Assembly: GCA_935421135.1 (NCBI GenBank)
Contig: OW285195.1
Location: forward strand, 16,010,158-16,074,157
Source: Bugulina stolonifera
Taxonomy: Eukaryota > Bryozoa > Gymnolaemata > Cheilostomatida > Bugulidae
Reading direction: 5' to 3'
Length of the DNA stretch: 64,000 nucleotides
In this document: one piece after another, positions 1-11,310 of the stretch
Position numbering within the stretch: the stretch's first letter is position 1
Layout: each line of letters begins with the position of its first letter
Program-made: the position numbers and the translations under genes
The notes under the pieces: model-generated
What the model was told of the DNA's origin: nothing
Database searches by the model: none
Seen by the model: the letters and a program-made list of their open reading frames with translations, nothing else

Positions 1-925
1 GCAGCAGCAACCACAGCAGCAGCAGGAACAACAGCAGCAGCTGGAACCACAGCAGCAGCAGGAACGACAGCAGCAGCTGCAACCACAGCAGCAACCACGG
101 CAGCATCTGGAACCACAGCAGCACCAGCAACCACAGCAGCAGCAGGAACGACAGCAGCAGCTGCAACCACAGCAGCAACCACGGCAGCATCTGGAACCAC
201 AGCAGCACCAGCAACCACAGCAGCACCAGCAACCACAGTAGCAGCAGGAACCACAGCAGCTGCAGGAACCACAGCAGTACCAGCAACCACAGCAGCAACC
301 ACAGCAGCATCTGGAACCACAGCAGCTGCAGGAACCACAGCAGCACCAGCAACCACAGCAGCAACCACAGCAGCATCTGGAACCACAGCAGCACCAGCAA
401 CCACAGCAGCAACCACAGCAGCATCTGGAACCACAGCAGCACCAGCAACCACAGCAGCACCAGCAACCACAGTAGCAGCAGCAACCACAGTAGCAGCAGC
501 TGGAACTACAGCAGCAGCTGGAACTACAACAGCACCAGTAACCACGGCAGCAGCAGGAACGACAGCAGCTGCAGGAACGACAGCAGCTGCAGGAACCACA
601 GCAGCAGCAGGAACCACAGCAGCACCAGCAACCACGGCAGCAGCAGGAACGACAGCAGCAGCAGGAACGACAGCAGCAGCAGGAACGACAGCAGCAACTG
701 GAACCACTGCAGCAGCTGGAACCACTGCAGCTGCAGGAACCACAGCAGCAGCTGGAACTACAGCAGCACCATCAACCACAGTAGCAGCAGGAACGACAGC
801 AGCAGCAGGAACCACTGCAGCAGCTAGAACAACAGCAGCAGCAGGAACCACAGCAGCATCTGGAACCATAGCAGCATCTGGAACCACAGCAGCACCAACA
901 GCAGCTGGAGCTAAATCATCTCTCC
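1..925 (+). repeat. Ala/Thr codon repeat (coding mucin region of gene 1)
   Basis: Degenerate tandem repeat built from gcagca, accaca, ggaacc and cagcagctg blocks, translated as Ala-Ala-Thr-Thr with Gly, Pro, Ser or Val variants. Blocks of 50-60 bp recur (for example around 60-200 and 300-480), which indicates slippage or unequal exchange. All variation keeps the frame. Confidence 0.85.
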
Positions 926-1376
926 CAGTGGCACCAGGAAGTCCGTCAACAGCTAAAAAACCAACCAAGTCTCACACTAAACCACATGGAAAGGCACCTT
1001 CTAAGCAAGGCTTTTTCTCCAACAACTGTAACTTTGATAGTAAGTGGACTAAGTATTTATTTACATTGCAAGTGTGTTACTGTTATTACAGCAATTGGCC
1101 ATGTGTTTTGTACGTGATATTTTTCTTGCAAGAAATTTTATAATCGTTATTGTTGTTATTGTTGTTGTTGTTATTATTTTGTAAGCCACTGTTTGCTTCT
1201 CTAAACAGATGATGTGTTTATGTATTTCAGTACCCATGGGCAAAGGATGTAAAGTATTTGGTAACAGAAGGTGCCCCCCAAACACAGTATTTGACATCAG
1301 GCTGTGTGTATGTAACCATGACCTCAAGGTTGACCCCATAACTTGTCGAAGCGACCCTCAACAGCAATTCTTCTAA
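1..1376 (+). CDS. Gene 1: mucin-like Ala/Thr-rich secreted protein with C-terminal six-Cys module (5' partial)
   Basis: The 5' end lies outside the window. Positions 1-1039 are one open exon in frame 1 encoding about 346 residues of Ala/Thr-rich sequence (TTAA, GTTAA and APATTAA variants, codons mostly GCA/ACC/ACA), ending in a Lys/Ser/Pro-rich stretch and the residues NNC. A gtaagt donor follows at 1040 (phase 1). The acceptor tttcag ends at 1230, and exon 1231-1376 encodes the cysteine module, with cysteines spaced C-x7-C-x10-C-x-C-x10-C, before TAA at 1374-1376. A further donor (gtaggt at 1380) sits 3 nt after the stop, so the 3'UTR is probably spliced. Thr-rich repeats suggest an O-glycosylated secreted or matrix protein; this is inference. 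The signal peptide would be in an exon left of the window. Same architecture as genes 2, 3 and 4. No named domain family recognised. Confidence 0.8.
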
Positions 1377-1380
1377 AAGG

Positions 1381-2782
1381 TAGGTGACTTTTAGGCATGC
1401 TCTTCCTACATTCTAGTCAAATCTACCATAAATTGAATGAGATATAAACTCTAGTTTATTTTCCTGCTCAGTGAGACATGTTGGCTCCTGATTATCTGGA
1501 GTTACTTCCTCTTGCACAAGTGAACTTCAGAGCCTCATCTTGTGTAATAGTGTAGACTGAGAAGTTGCTGTGGATAGAAAACTTATGGAAAACTATGCAC
1601 AGTCACATGTCAATTTTACATCCAGTATTACGGAGTTTGTTAATTTTGAATTCTAGTTTAAATTCAATATTGTAGGTGCTAAACTTTGCCATTGATTGCT
1701 CAAACCTTTTGGTGGAGAAACAGCACAGGTTCAATGACCTCTTCAGTCATACCTAGACGAATAAAACAACCAAAGACTTTGATTCTGGTTTCGACTCAAC
1801 CAGGTCTAGAACTCAGACAATATAAAAAGACAGGTTTAGTGCATATACTTTTATATTCCGCTAGGACGACAGTGCAATGGAGGTTCATCTTGTTGTACAT
1901 ATACATGTATTTAGCCTTAGAGACCAGACATGAGTAATTATTATGCTTGTAACAGCAGTACTGTATTTTAGTTGGTGATTAGGCAATCATTGTTTTTGGA
2001 TCCCAGCTATCTTACAATACTCATCTAAGGCCATTGAGTGTATGCCGGACATACAATTGGCCAGAGCATTGCTGACTTGGTCAATTATGCAGGCATAGTT
2101 GTTCCTACTAACATTATTGGTTATAATAAACAACATTTATTTTTACTCCAATATACAATATATAATTATTTTCCTTAACTCTTTGACTATTATATCTACC
2201 ATATAGTATTGACTACACCTAATTCAATAGATGTCCATATAAAAACGAAAATTAATTTATGAAATGCTTCAGCCACACTTCAGTGCGTTTTGTATTTTTA
2301 AAATAAAATAAATATTTTATTCTAACTATGATCCAGCATTATTTAGTACAAAATCATTATGAATACTTACACAGCAGCATTTTAATGGTAACCAATATAC
2401 AATAAGTGATTACTACAAAGCAACAAGGTACACCCTAATGTTATGCCAACAGACACTAAATTACAATAATTACTTTGATTATTGGAAACCTCCCTTCCTC
2501 CATACAATATGCAAATCTCACCCTTCATACAAATAACTATGCCATATGTTCAAAAGTTATTTAATTTTCAGGAAGTGCAGGTTTTACTTTTTAACCCATG
2601 TGTTTTGATATAAATGAAGGGACTGATGGTTACCCACCCTTCCTATAATGGCCATCTGATGTGGAAACATGCTAGCCAAACCCAATATTCCCAAAACAAA
2701 GGTGGTTTCTAGTCACATAACCTTATTATGATTACCAATAATATGATTCACTAATATCAGTTATAAGATTAGATGATACCTA
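1381..2782. other. Gene 1 3' flank, no gene seen
   Basis: AT-rich non-coding DNA. It may include a spliced 3'UTR exon of gene 1 (a possible acceptor tgtag ends at 1675). No convincing coding exon on either strand. Confidence 0.5.
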
Positions 2783-3385
2783 CATTTATATACATGTAAG
2801 TTATATACATGTAAGTTATGTACATGTAAGTTATGTACATGTAAGTTATATACATGTAAGTTATGTACATGTAAGTTATATACAAATTAGTTATGTACAT
2901 TTATGTACATGGAAGTTATAATATTAAAGTAAGTTATGTGCATGCAAGTTACGTGTATGTAAATGTAAGTCATATACAAGTTACTTATGTACATGTAAGT
3001 TATGTACATATACAATGTAAGTCATATACAGCAATTCTCGCGGTCTCTGGCAGCTTGAGAGCTTTGGTTCAGTGGATTCTACACCTTTCAAATACGCTTT
3101 GCTCTAAGCATACAGTATTGCCAATGTGTGCTCCTAGGTATATCTCTGAGCTGCACTGATGAAGTTTCAAACACCGAAACAGTACACTGTATGCGGACTG
3201 AGTGCAAGTTGGTTATGTATACTTATGTACAAGTTAGTTATGTACAATTATGTACAAGTTAGTTATGTACATTTATGTACAAGTTAGTTATGTACATTTA
3301 TGTACAAGTTAGTTATGTACATTTACATGTATGTACAAGTTAGTTATGTACATTTATGTACATGTAAGTTATGGACAAGTAAGTT
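2783..3385. repeat. TATGTACATGTAAGT minisatellite, two blocks
   Basis: Units of about 15-16 bp, ttatgtacatgtaag and ttatgtacaagttag, run from 2783 to about 3010 and from about 3215 to 3385, split by some 200 bp of unique sequence. Many units contain TACATGTA and the hexamer GTAAGT. Confidence 0.85.
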
Positions 3386-3495
3386 ACATGAAATATAGCG
3401 ATAATGTCGGCCTAATGACAACGCTGCCAATGTAATTCCTCTAGCCTCTCCGTGACTACATACTGTGTATATTATTATGTTCTTTTAAAACAACA

Positions 3496-5266
3496 ATAAA
3501 TAACATTATTCTCTATACCTGATAAATAACATTATTCTCTATACCTGATAAATAACATTATTCTCCATACCTGATAAATAACATTATTCTCTATACCTGA
3601 TAAATAACATTATTCTCCATACCTGATAAATAACATTATTCTCCATACCTGATAAATAACATTATTCTCTATACCTGATAAATAACATTATTCTCCATAC
3701 CTGATAAATAACATTATTCTCCATACCTGATAAATAACATTATTCTCTATACCTGATAAATAACATTATTCTCTATACCTGATAAATAACATTATTCTCT
3801 ATACCTGATAAATAACATTATTCTCCATACCTGATAAATAACATTATTCTCCATACCTGATAAATAACATTATTCTCTATACCTGATAAATAACATTATT
3901 CTCCATACCTGATAAATAACATTATTCTCTATACCTGATAAATAACATTATTCTCTATACCTGATAAATAACATTATTCTCTATACCTGATAAATAACAT
4001 TATTCTCTATACCTGATAAATAACATTATTCTCTATACCTGATAAATAACATTATTCTCTATACCTGATAAATAACATTATTCTCCATACCTGATAAATA
4101 ACATTATTCTCTATACCTGATAAATAACATTATTCTCTATACCTGATAATTAATAACATTATTCTCCATACCTGATAAATAACATTATTCTCTATACCTG
4201 ATAAATAACATTATTCTCTATACCTGATAAATAACATTATTCTCTATACCTGATAAATAACATTATTCTCTATACCTGATAAATAACATTATTCTCCATA
4301 CCTGATAAATAACATTATTCTCTATACCTGATAAATAACATTATTCTCTATACCTGATAAATAACATTATTCTCTATACCTGATAAATAACATTATTCTC
4401 TATACCTGATAAATAACATTATTCTCTATACCTGATAAATAACATTATTCTCCATACCTGATAAATAACATTATTCTCCATACCTGATAAATAACATTAT
4501 TCTCTATACCTGATAAATAACATTATTCTCTATACCTGATAAATAACATTATTCTCTATACCTGATAAATAACATTATTCTCTATACCTGATAAATAACA
4601 TTATTCTCTATACCTGATAAATAACATTATTCTCCATACCTGATAAATAACATTATTCTCCATACCTGATAAATAACATTATTCTCCATACCTGATAAAT
4701 AACATTATTCTCTATACCTGATAAATAACATTATTCTCTATACCTGATAAATAACATTATTCTCCATACCTGATAAATAACATTATTCTCTATACCTGAT
4801 AAATAACATTATTCTCTATACCTGATAAATAACATTATTCTCTATACCTGATAAATAACATTATTCTCTATACCTGATAAATAACATTATTCTCTATACC
4901 TGATAAATAACATTATTCTCCATACCTGATAAATAACATTATTCTCCATACCTGATAAATAACATTATTCTCTATACCTGATAAATAACATTATTCTCCA
5001 TACCTGATAAATAACATTATTCTCCATACCTGATAAATAACATTATTCTCCATACCTGATAAATAACATTATTCTCCATACCTGATAAATAACATTATTC
5101 TCCATACCTGATAAATAACATTATACTCCATACCTGATAAATAACATTATTCTCTATACCTGATAAATAACATTATTCTCTATACCTGATAAATAACATT
5201 ATTCTCTATACCTGATAAATAACATTATTCTCCATACCTGATAAATAACATTATTCTCCATACCTG
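3496..5266. repeat. 26-bp minisatellite, 68 copies
   Basis: A highly homogeneous head-to-tail array. Each 26-bp unit contains ataaataacattattctc, then t or c, then atacctg. The length of 1771 bp equals 68 units plus one 3-bp insertion near 4148. Nearly all variation is one C/T position (ctctat versus ctccat) in a non-random order; one unit near 5125 also has tt to ta. Confidence 0.97.
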
Positions 5267-5884
5267 ACAAGTAAACATAAACAAAGACCCGGAGGTTTTA
5301 CTCAGTGCATTCTTTCAGGATCCTCCATGTGAGAAATCCTCAAGATGGCAAAATATGATTTTACTAAAACACCAGTTTCTCTCTGGTGATGCTAAATTGC
5401 AAGAAGTTACAATATTTTAACATATTTATCTAACTTTATATAGCACAGATTACACCTACATCATTATAGTACATGTACAATAGTGTAGATTACTTTCATA
5501 TCTCACTTCAAGTTGAAGAAACACAATGTATATATAGACAAGGTTGTAAAACCTAAAGACTGGAAATGTATGTAAAACTTATAATTTGTTGAAAGGAAAC
5601 CTTGAAATTTGAATTCTTCTGGTGAGCTGCCTATCTGTAGTAATACAGAACAACATGTAGTTTGTCAGTTTATCATCTATTCTCAGCTATTTTAAAGCTC
5701 TAAATAACTAACATAGCTGTAGAAATGTGCTGTCTATCACTCAATATGGTGTATTGTTGGCATGGAAAAATGGTAGCGGTAAAATCAGCAACCCAGCTGT
5801 TATTTTGTTGTAATGGGGTAAAGAGAGCACAACTCCTGTCAACCGTTAGTTTAAAACCCACTAACCCTCCCAATCATATACTGG
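5267..5884. other. Intergenic, nothing recognised
   Basis: AT-rich sequence between two arrays. No splice-consistent exon, RNA gene or element recognised. Confidence 0.5.
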
Positions 5885-6057
5885 CAGGTAAATAGCGGTA
5901 TGCAGGTAATAGAGGCATGCAGGTAATAGAGGTATACAGGTATGCAGGTATGCAGGTATGCAGGTATGCAGGTATGCAGGTACGCAGGTACGTAGATATG
6001 CAGGTACGCAGGTATACAGGTACGCAGGTACGCAGGTCTGCAGGTATACAGGTATAC
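5885..6057. repeat. 8-bp minisatellite (gtatgcag / gtacgcag)
   Basis: About 20 copies of an 8-bp unit, caggtatg or caggtacg, with some degenerate units at both ends. On the minus strand it reads as a Tyr/Thr/Cys-rich open frame that is a repeat artefact. Confidence 0.85.
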
Positions 6058-6272
6058 ATTGTAGAGGTGTTAAAGGTATAGAGGTGTTCCACAGGCTGAG
6101 TAATATGAAACTGTAAACGAAGAAGTACGTTATGTCGTGGTGATGTCAACCTACAGGTCAATAATAGAGTATCGTAATCCTGTTAAATTAGTGTTTTCAG
6201 GGTGGTGGTGACACTTCATCTAAACATAACATTTTCGATGTACGTTTGAAATGGATGATTGCTTAAACTTAC

Positions 6273-6332
6273 GTGTACATCTTTGTCATATGTCAATAGG
6301 TACAGCTTGCCGACCTCTGCCATCTTAGTGAC
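6273..6332 (-). other. Candidate isolated minus-strand coding exon
   Basis: Read on the minus strand, a pyrimidine-rich tract ending tttctttatag (AG opposite 6333-6334) precedes a 60-nt open segment, VTKMAEVGKLYLLTYDKDVH, followed by a perfect gtaagt donor (opposite 6267-6272). It is either an internal exon or a first exon starting at the ATG opposite 6321-6323. I cannot connect it to other exons and do not recognise the protein. It could be chance. Confidence 0.35.
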
Positions 6333-7233
6333 CTATAAAGAAACACAACGGTCACACATTGAAATGAAAGTATGGAGGCTTTTAATTCAATAAGTTTTGC
6401 TTAAACTCTTTTGGAAAATAATTTTGATAATCAATGCATTTGAGAATGGTTTATACGTAATAGACAACCCATTGAGTGTTCACCAGCAATCGTCTCCTTG
6501 GAGATGACCTTCACATTTCGATAGCAGTAAGCTAGAGTCACTGTTGGAATTGTACACACATACTGTGCTCAGGGGAGGATAACTGCAAATAAGGTTTGCA
6601 ATTTCTGTGCACAGTACACTGGTGTTTACAGTAGCACTACATGCTATGATGTCTATGTTTTACAATAGTATCCGTTTGAAAGCTTTGATAGTGCATGAAT
6701 TACATTCACTTTGTTAACACAAGCAGTTGAGTCAAGCTCAGTCAGTTAATCTACGTTTATATTTCCTCAACTTATTGTACTACAGCCTGATTACCTTATG
6801 CCTTTTAGTTAACTTCTGTAATGTTACATATCTGTTAGGTGTTTCATTTCATTTATATTATTGTCATGTTTTAACACAATTTGAGTTTTACTAAGGTGTA
6901 AGTAGGCCTACATAACACTTCAATAAACTTATGTGCCGAAGTTCAAGTACATAATTCACAGAAAGCACATGTCTATATACATTCATTGGGCTGTACTAGT
7001 ATGAAATCATGCTCAATAATATAACTAGAGCATAACATTATGGAAGTTGACATGTATAAAAACTATTAGACTTTGATATTAACTACTACTGTCCTGTTTC
7101 ATGTTCATAAGACAATTCTCAGGAAGAGTATCTATCAGACATGAAACTGCAGAGGTAGTAAATATTTAGTCTGGTATTTGATATACACTTAACTGCAGTG
7201 TTATACATGTATATGTGTTGTATGTATGCCTAC
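6333..7233. other. Intergenic, nothing recognised
   Basis: AT-rich sequence without open frames, RNA genes or repeats that I can support. Confidence 0.5.
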
Positions 7234-7378
7234 ACTGTAGTAAGTGCATGTACTACGCTGTAGTAAGTGCATGTACTACGCTGTAGTAAGTGCATGTACT
7301 ACGCTGTAATAAGTGCATGTACTACACTGTAGTAAGTGCATCATGTACTACACTGTAGTAAGTGCATCATGTACTACC
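7234..7378. repeat. 23-26-bp minisatellite, about 6 copies
   Basis: Units begin ctgtagtaagtgcatgtact; the last two have an extra tca insertion (gcatcatg). Each unit carries GTAAGT and TGTACTAC. Confidence 0.85.
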
Positions 7379-9024
7379 TACGTGTATCAGTTACATCCGA
7401 GTATTATGAAGAATCTGATATATATTTGTACTTTTCAAGGAACATAGCATGAGCTGAGGAAACGTTTTCTACCAACCAGATTGTTTAACCAAGAATATTA
7501 ACTCAGAACAAAGCAGACATTCTGCCCTAAAAGTTTATCTTCCTTGTAAACCCATAATCCTATTGACCAGCATCTTTTCCATGTAAATCCAACCTATTGT
7601 TCAAACATTGTCCATTTACCCATGCAATTAGATATGGATGAACCTAAATTACAATAGATTAGTAGAATGAACTTCTGATGGAATGTGGGTTTGGGCGTTA
7701 GCTTATAGGGATAGCCACAGAGAGATGGTATGTACATGGAAAGGTTGCTCTGACATGCAAAGTATTGTGCGTCAAGACAATATTTTTGTACTTGCACGTT
7801 AATTAGTATCTATACCTCTATCCACCCTGCTGAGGTCATCACTAGGAGGTAAAAGTCTAGGGTTTGAATCAATTATGGTAAAATTTGAATATACGTAAAC
7901 AAAATCTTTAAATAGCAATTTATACCATTTTCAGATATTAACAGATGCTAGCTCTTATTAGAGTACAGATAACTCTGTGTCAAAATTGAGTGTCAGCCTT
8001 TAATTTCTAGTAGTTTGACATTATTCCTAATATTATATAAGAATAAAGTAAAAACTCCAATTTGGCTTCTAGTCAGACTATTTTAAACAAGTAATTAGTA
8101 GCTAATTTTAATTCTTATTCTAATAATAGGGCGTGTTATTTTTAACACCAGTGGGATATAGAGAGGTTAGACTTAGAAAACACCCATGTCATTTCCTCAT
8201 CATTAACAAATATACTAAAATTATATGAGATATCATGCCTTATGGACTGCCATTTCAAAGGCGGTTTATGGAAAATACGGTTACTTGGCTGCAGTTAAAG
8301 GTATTTTTATATTTGGTTGCTGTCGAACAACTTGGCTATCCTATTTAGTGGACCTCAGAAGTACGAAACTTGTACGACAAAGTGAGGCTTTCGCCGCAGT
8401 CAAAGGTGTAAAGTCTAGCTATGGCCTGAAACGTTGACCCTTCGTAAGGTGAAGATGAGCGTCCCGGTCTTTAGAACAGATTGATGAAGTGAAGCCATTT
8501 TATTGTTGCTTATCTTTATTATTGTTTTCAGTCTGTGTCTATGATTCCAATAAAACATCAATCAGTCGTTTTAAAAGGTCACTCACAATTTTTCCAAACA
8601 TTGTGAACAATTCAACACATTTTTCTTGCTCTTGAGAGAGACCCAAGTGTCACCATCTGGCACCAATCTGCCAATCACCACCCTTACAATGGCTGCTCTA
8701 TAAACAGATACTTGAAGATTGGAAGAGTGCCCTTCCAATATGGGGTTTGGTCAGTCAACACACCGGTGACAACTTCTAGCGACTTTGTGGTGCCCTTTCA
8801 TAACCAAGTCTAAAAATTTGGTCAAGGAGATACTTTGAAGTATCTCCCAGTGATGACCATAGAATGTGCGTTCTTTACAGGTGACATTATTCATGGAGGA
8901 TCTGTATAGTAATCAACACAAATGGTGGCAGCCGATGAGATGGCGACCAGTGCCGTAGTCACATTCTTTTATACTGCAACATGTATTTTCCCTCCCAATT
9001 TTATCACCAGACACTGTGTACACT
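7379..9024. other. Intergenic; degenerate repeat fragment and a small hairpin
   Basis: No gene supported. Positions about 8300-8390 resemble 25,315-25,400 (shared tcagaag-acgaa-ctgta pattern). A 10-bp-arm palindrome, ggagatactt/aagtatctcc, lies near 8827-8848. Confidence 0.4.
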
Positions 9025-9088
9025 CCGGGTGCTGAAGGCACGCCGGGTGCTGAAGGCACGCCGGGTGCTGAAGGCACGCCGGGTGCTG
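9025..9088. repeat. 18-bp minisatellite, 3.5 copies
   Basis: Near-identical GC-rich units ccgggtgctgaaggcacg. They are unusual for their GC content in this AT-rich window. Confidence 0.85.
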
Positions 9089-9704
9089 TGCTCATTGAAC
9101 TTTAAGCAAGGCTGAGACTCCCATGTGGAAAGTACCGTGACCTTTGGCTGCTTTGACCTTCTGGGTTCAAGATGGCCTTCAAAAATATTCACTTGTTTAC
9201 AAACTTGATCAATAAGACCTACATGTAAGTTATTCATTGAAATATTTAAATAACGCTACAGACTTCTATGTTTATGAAAAACTGTAAACAATTATAATGC
9301 ATGATATTTTTCCGGCAAGGAATATAAAAAATGACCAATCACGCTAATTATAATGTAGCAATCAACCAAAATTTATGTTTGTAAGAAAATTGATTTTAAT
9401 AGATTTTCTTAGGCTAAATTTAATGACTACTAAAATAGTAATTCTGTACAATTTTCCTGACAAGATTTCTATGATATTAATTATTGAAAATAATCATCAA
9501 TTTATCATTAGTTTCTCATTGATTAAGTGGTGGGCACAGGTAGATGTCGATGGACGTCATGACATACTTAGCTCACTATCCCGTACTTTGTAAATTAGTT
9601 ATTAAACATTCTCTGAGCTATTGTTAGTTAATGGAATTCCGGTATTTATGAATAACAAAAGGAATAGACATCACTCATACAATTAGGTAGTGGTTCCTTC
9701 CAGG

Positions 9705-9710
9705 TATAAA
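9705..9710 (+). promoter_or_regulatory. TATA box of gene 2
   Basis: The sequence caggtataaatgg lies about 75 bp upstream of the gene 2 ATG, implying a start site near 9735 and a short 5'UTR. Confidence 0.6.
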
Positions 9711-9780
9711 TGGTAGAGCACCTTCATTCCTTGTCATTTCTTTCTGTTTTCATTTAGGAGCAGCGTGGAAATCATAGAAG

Positions 9781-11310
9781 ATGACTAGGTTCCTAGCAGT
9801 CTTATTGATGGTAATCAGTGGAGTGCTGGCACAACCTCCCCCAACGTAAGTACAGTTGTTTTGGTTTTGTAGTCTGTTGAGCTCTAATCACATTTTGACA
9901 TAAAATTATTATCCGGTGTGGAAGTCACTTTATTGGTTGTTACTTGCTCAATTCCTGTTATGCAATGTGTGCCAGTTTGCTCTGACAGCTGTTGGCGTGG
10001 ACAAAGTAATCGGCATTCTAATTAGGGAAGGGGGTCCTGCGTATGGGGGGGGGGGACAATATCAATATCTGTCCAGTTTACCGTTACTAAACACTGTTGG
10101 GTCATGATATTCCCTCAACTACACAATGTACATAGAACATTCTATTTTCTAGTGTACCAGGAGGGACTGAGGTCTTTTCTACTACCGCTGGAATGCCACC
10201 CGTAGAAGCAAACAATGGAACAGGCAACGGAACTACCCCAGCACCTGTAACAACCACTGGCTCCATGACAATGTCAGAAGTAGTAGCCAAGAAGGGAGCT
10301 AATACAAAGACAGCCAAAATTCTGACAGCTGCTGTATCCTCAGCACCAAATATCTTACCAAATAACTGCAACGTCACAGGTAACTTTTAATTTCATGATG
10401 TTGATGTTGACCAAAAGTTTTTTCTATAGTGCATTACAAAACGTATGTAGATGCTATATGTTCCACGTTTCCAGGATTCATAGTAAATTTGACTTTACAG
10501 AGTTGACATTTGACAAATAAAAGGTATTATATAACATTAGTTGGGATGAAACTGTGCATGTTTTATTTTAGAATGTGTACACTAAGCTAGTAAACCAACT
10601 ATTGTAGTTGTTTTGCACAATTCCAACAAATAGGCTGTACATGTATTAGCATTTGCATATTATTTTTCAGTTGAATACAACAATTGCACTTCATATGACT
10701 TGATGCCGTGTCCTCCAGGCACTCTCTATGACGTAAGGAAGTGCATGTGTAACCATGGTAAATTTGTTGACAAGGTCACATGTACCAGTGTACCAGAGTT
10801 TATTCCAAACAACTGTGGTGTTAAATGTAAGTAACACAGGCTATATACTTACTGCCTCATTTTATACACTACGACGTATGCATAGTGCTATCAATTAGAC
10901 CCTACTTACATTGCTCTCAGTTGATGTTTGAATATACTACTATCTGTTGCCATGGGAACTCTTTGCTGACTTGTTCAAAGACTTACCTTATAAGGAGCTG
11001 TGTATTTTCCTAAATAATTTACTTTTATATAAATGATGGAATTATATATGAAGATCAAAATGTGCTGCAGAATACGTAGCAAATTTTTGTTTGCACAGTT
11101 AGTCTTGTAAATTGTCTTGAATGTCATTAATTCTTTTGGTACTAAAAGAGCTATTTAAGTTCCCAACATTGTACTTTAGTGAGAGCCGGAATACAGTGCA
11201 GACAGTTTGGAGGCAAAAAACTCAGATGCCCAGCTGGTACAGCATTCGACATTCGATTCTGCCTTTGTAACCACTCTAAGGACGTCAACCTGGTCACCTG
11301 CAGTAGCTGA
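9781..11310 (+). CDS. Gene 2: small secreted protein with two six-Cys modules
   Basis: Exons: 9781-9845, 10153-10379, 10671-10826, 11180-11310, all with GT-AG borders, total 579 nt (192 residues). Exon phases are 2, 1, 1. Residues 1-17 (MTRFLAVLLMVISGVLA) are a clear signal peptide. Residues 18-90 are a short Thr/Ala/Pro-rich linker. The first module begins at C94 and ends at C135; the second runs C146 to C190. Both show C-x10-C-x-C-x10-C (C111/C122/C124/C135 and C166/C177/C179/C190) and the motif CNH. The exon between the modules is a symmetrical 1-1 exon, typical of shuffled extracellular modules. A donor (gtgagg at 11330) follows the TGA, implying a spliced 3'UTR. This is the smallest member of the family. 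Function unknown; secretion is inferred from the signal peptide. Confidence 0.88.

Noticed and set aside
3155..3195. Hammerhead-ribozyme-like core ctgatga...cgaaac
   Set aside because: The bases between do not form the required stem II (first pair A-C), and no cleavage-site stem is visible.
8225..8437. 70-residue open frame
   Set aside because: Overlaps the diverged dispersed repeat at 8.3 kb; no splice or domain support.
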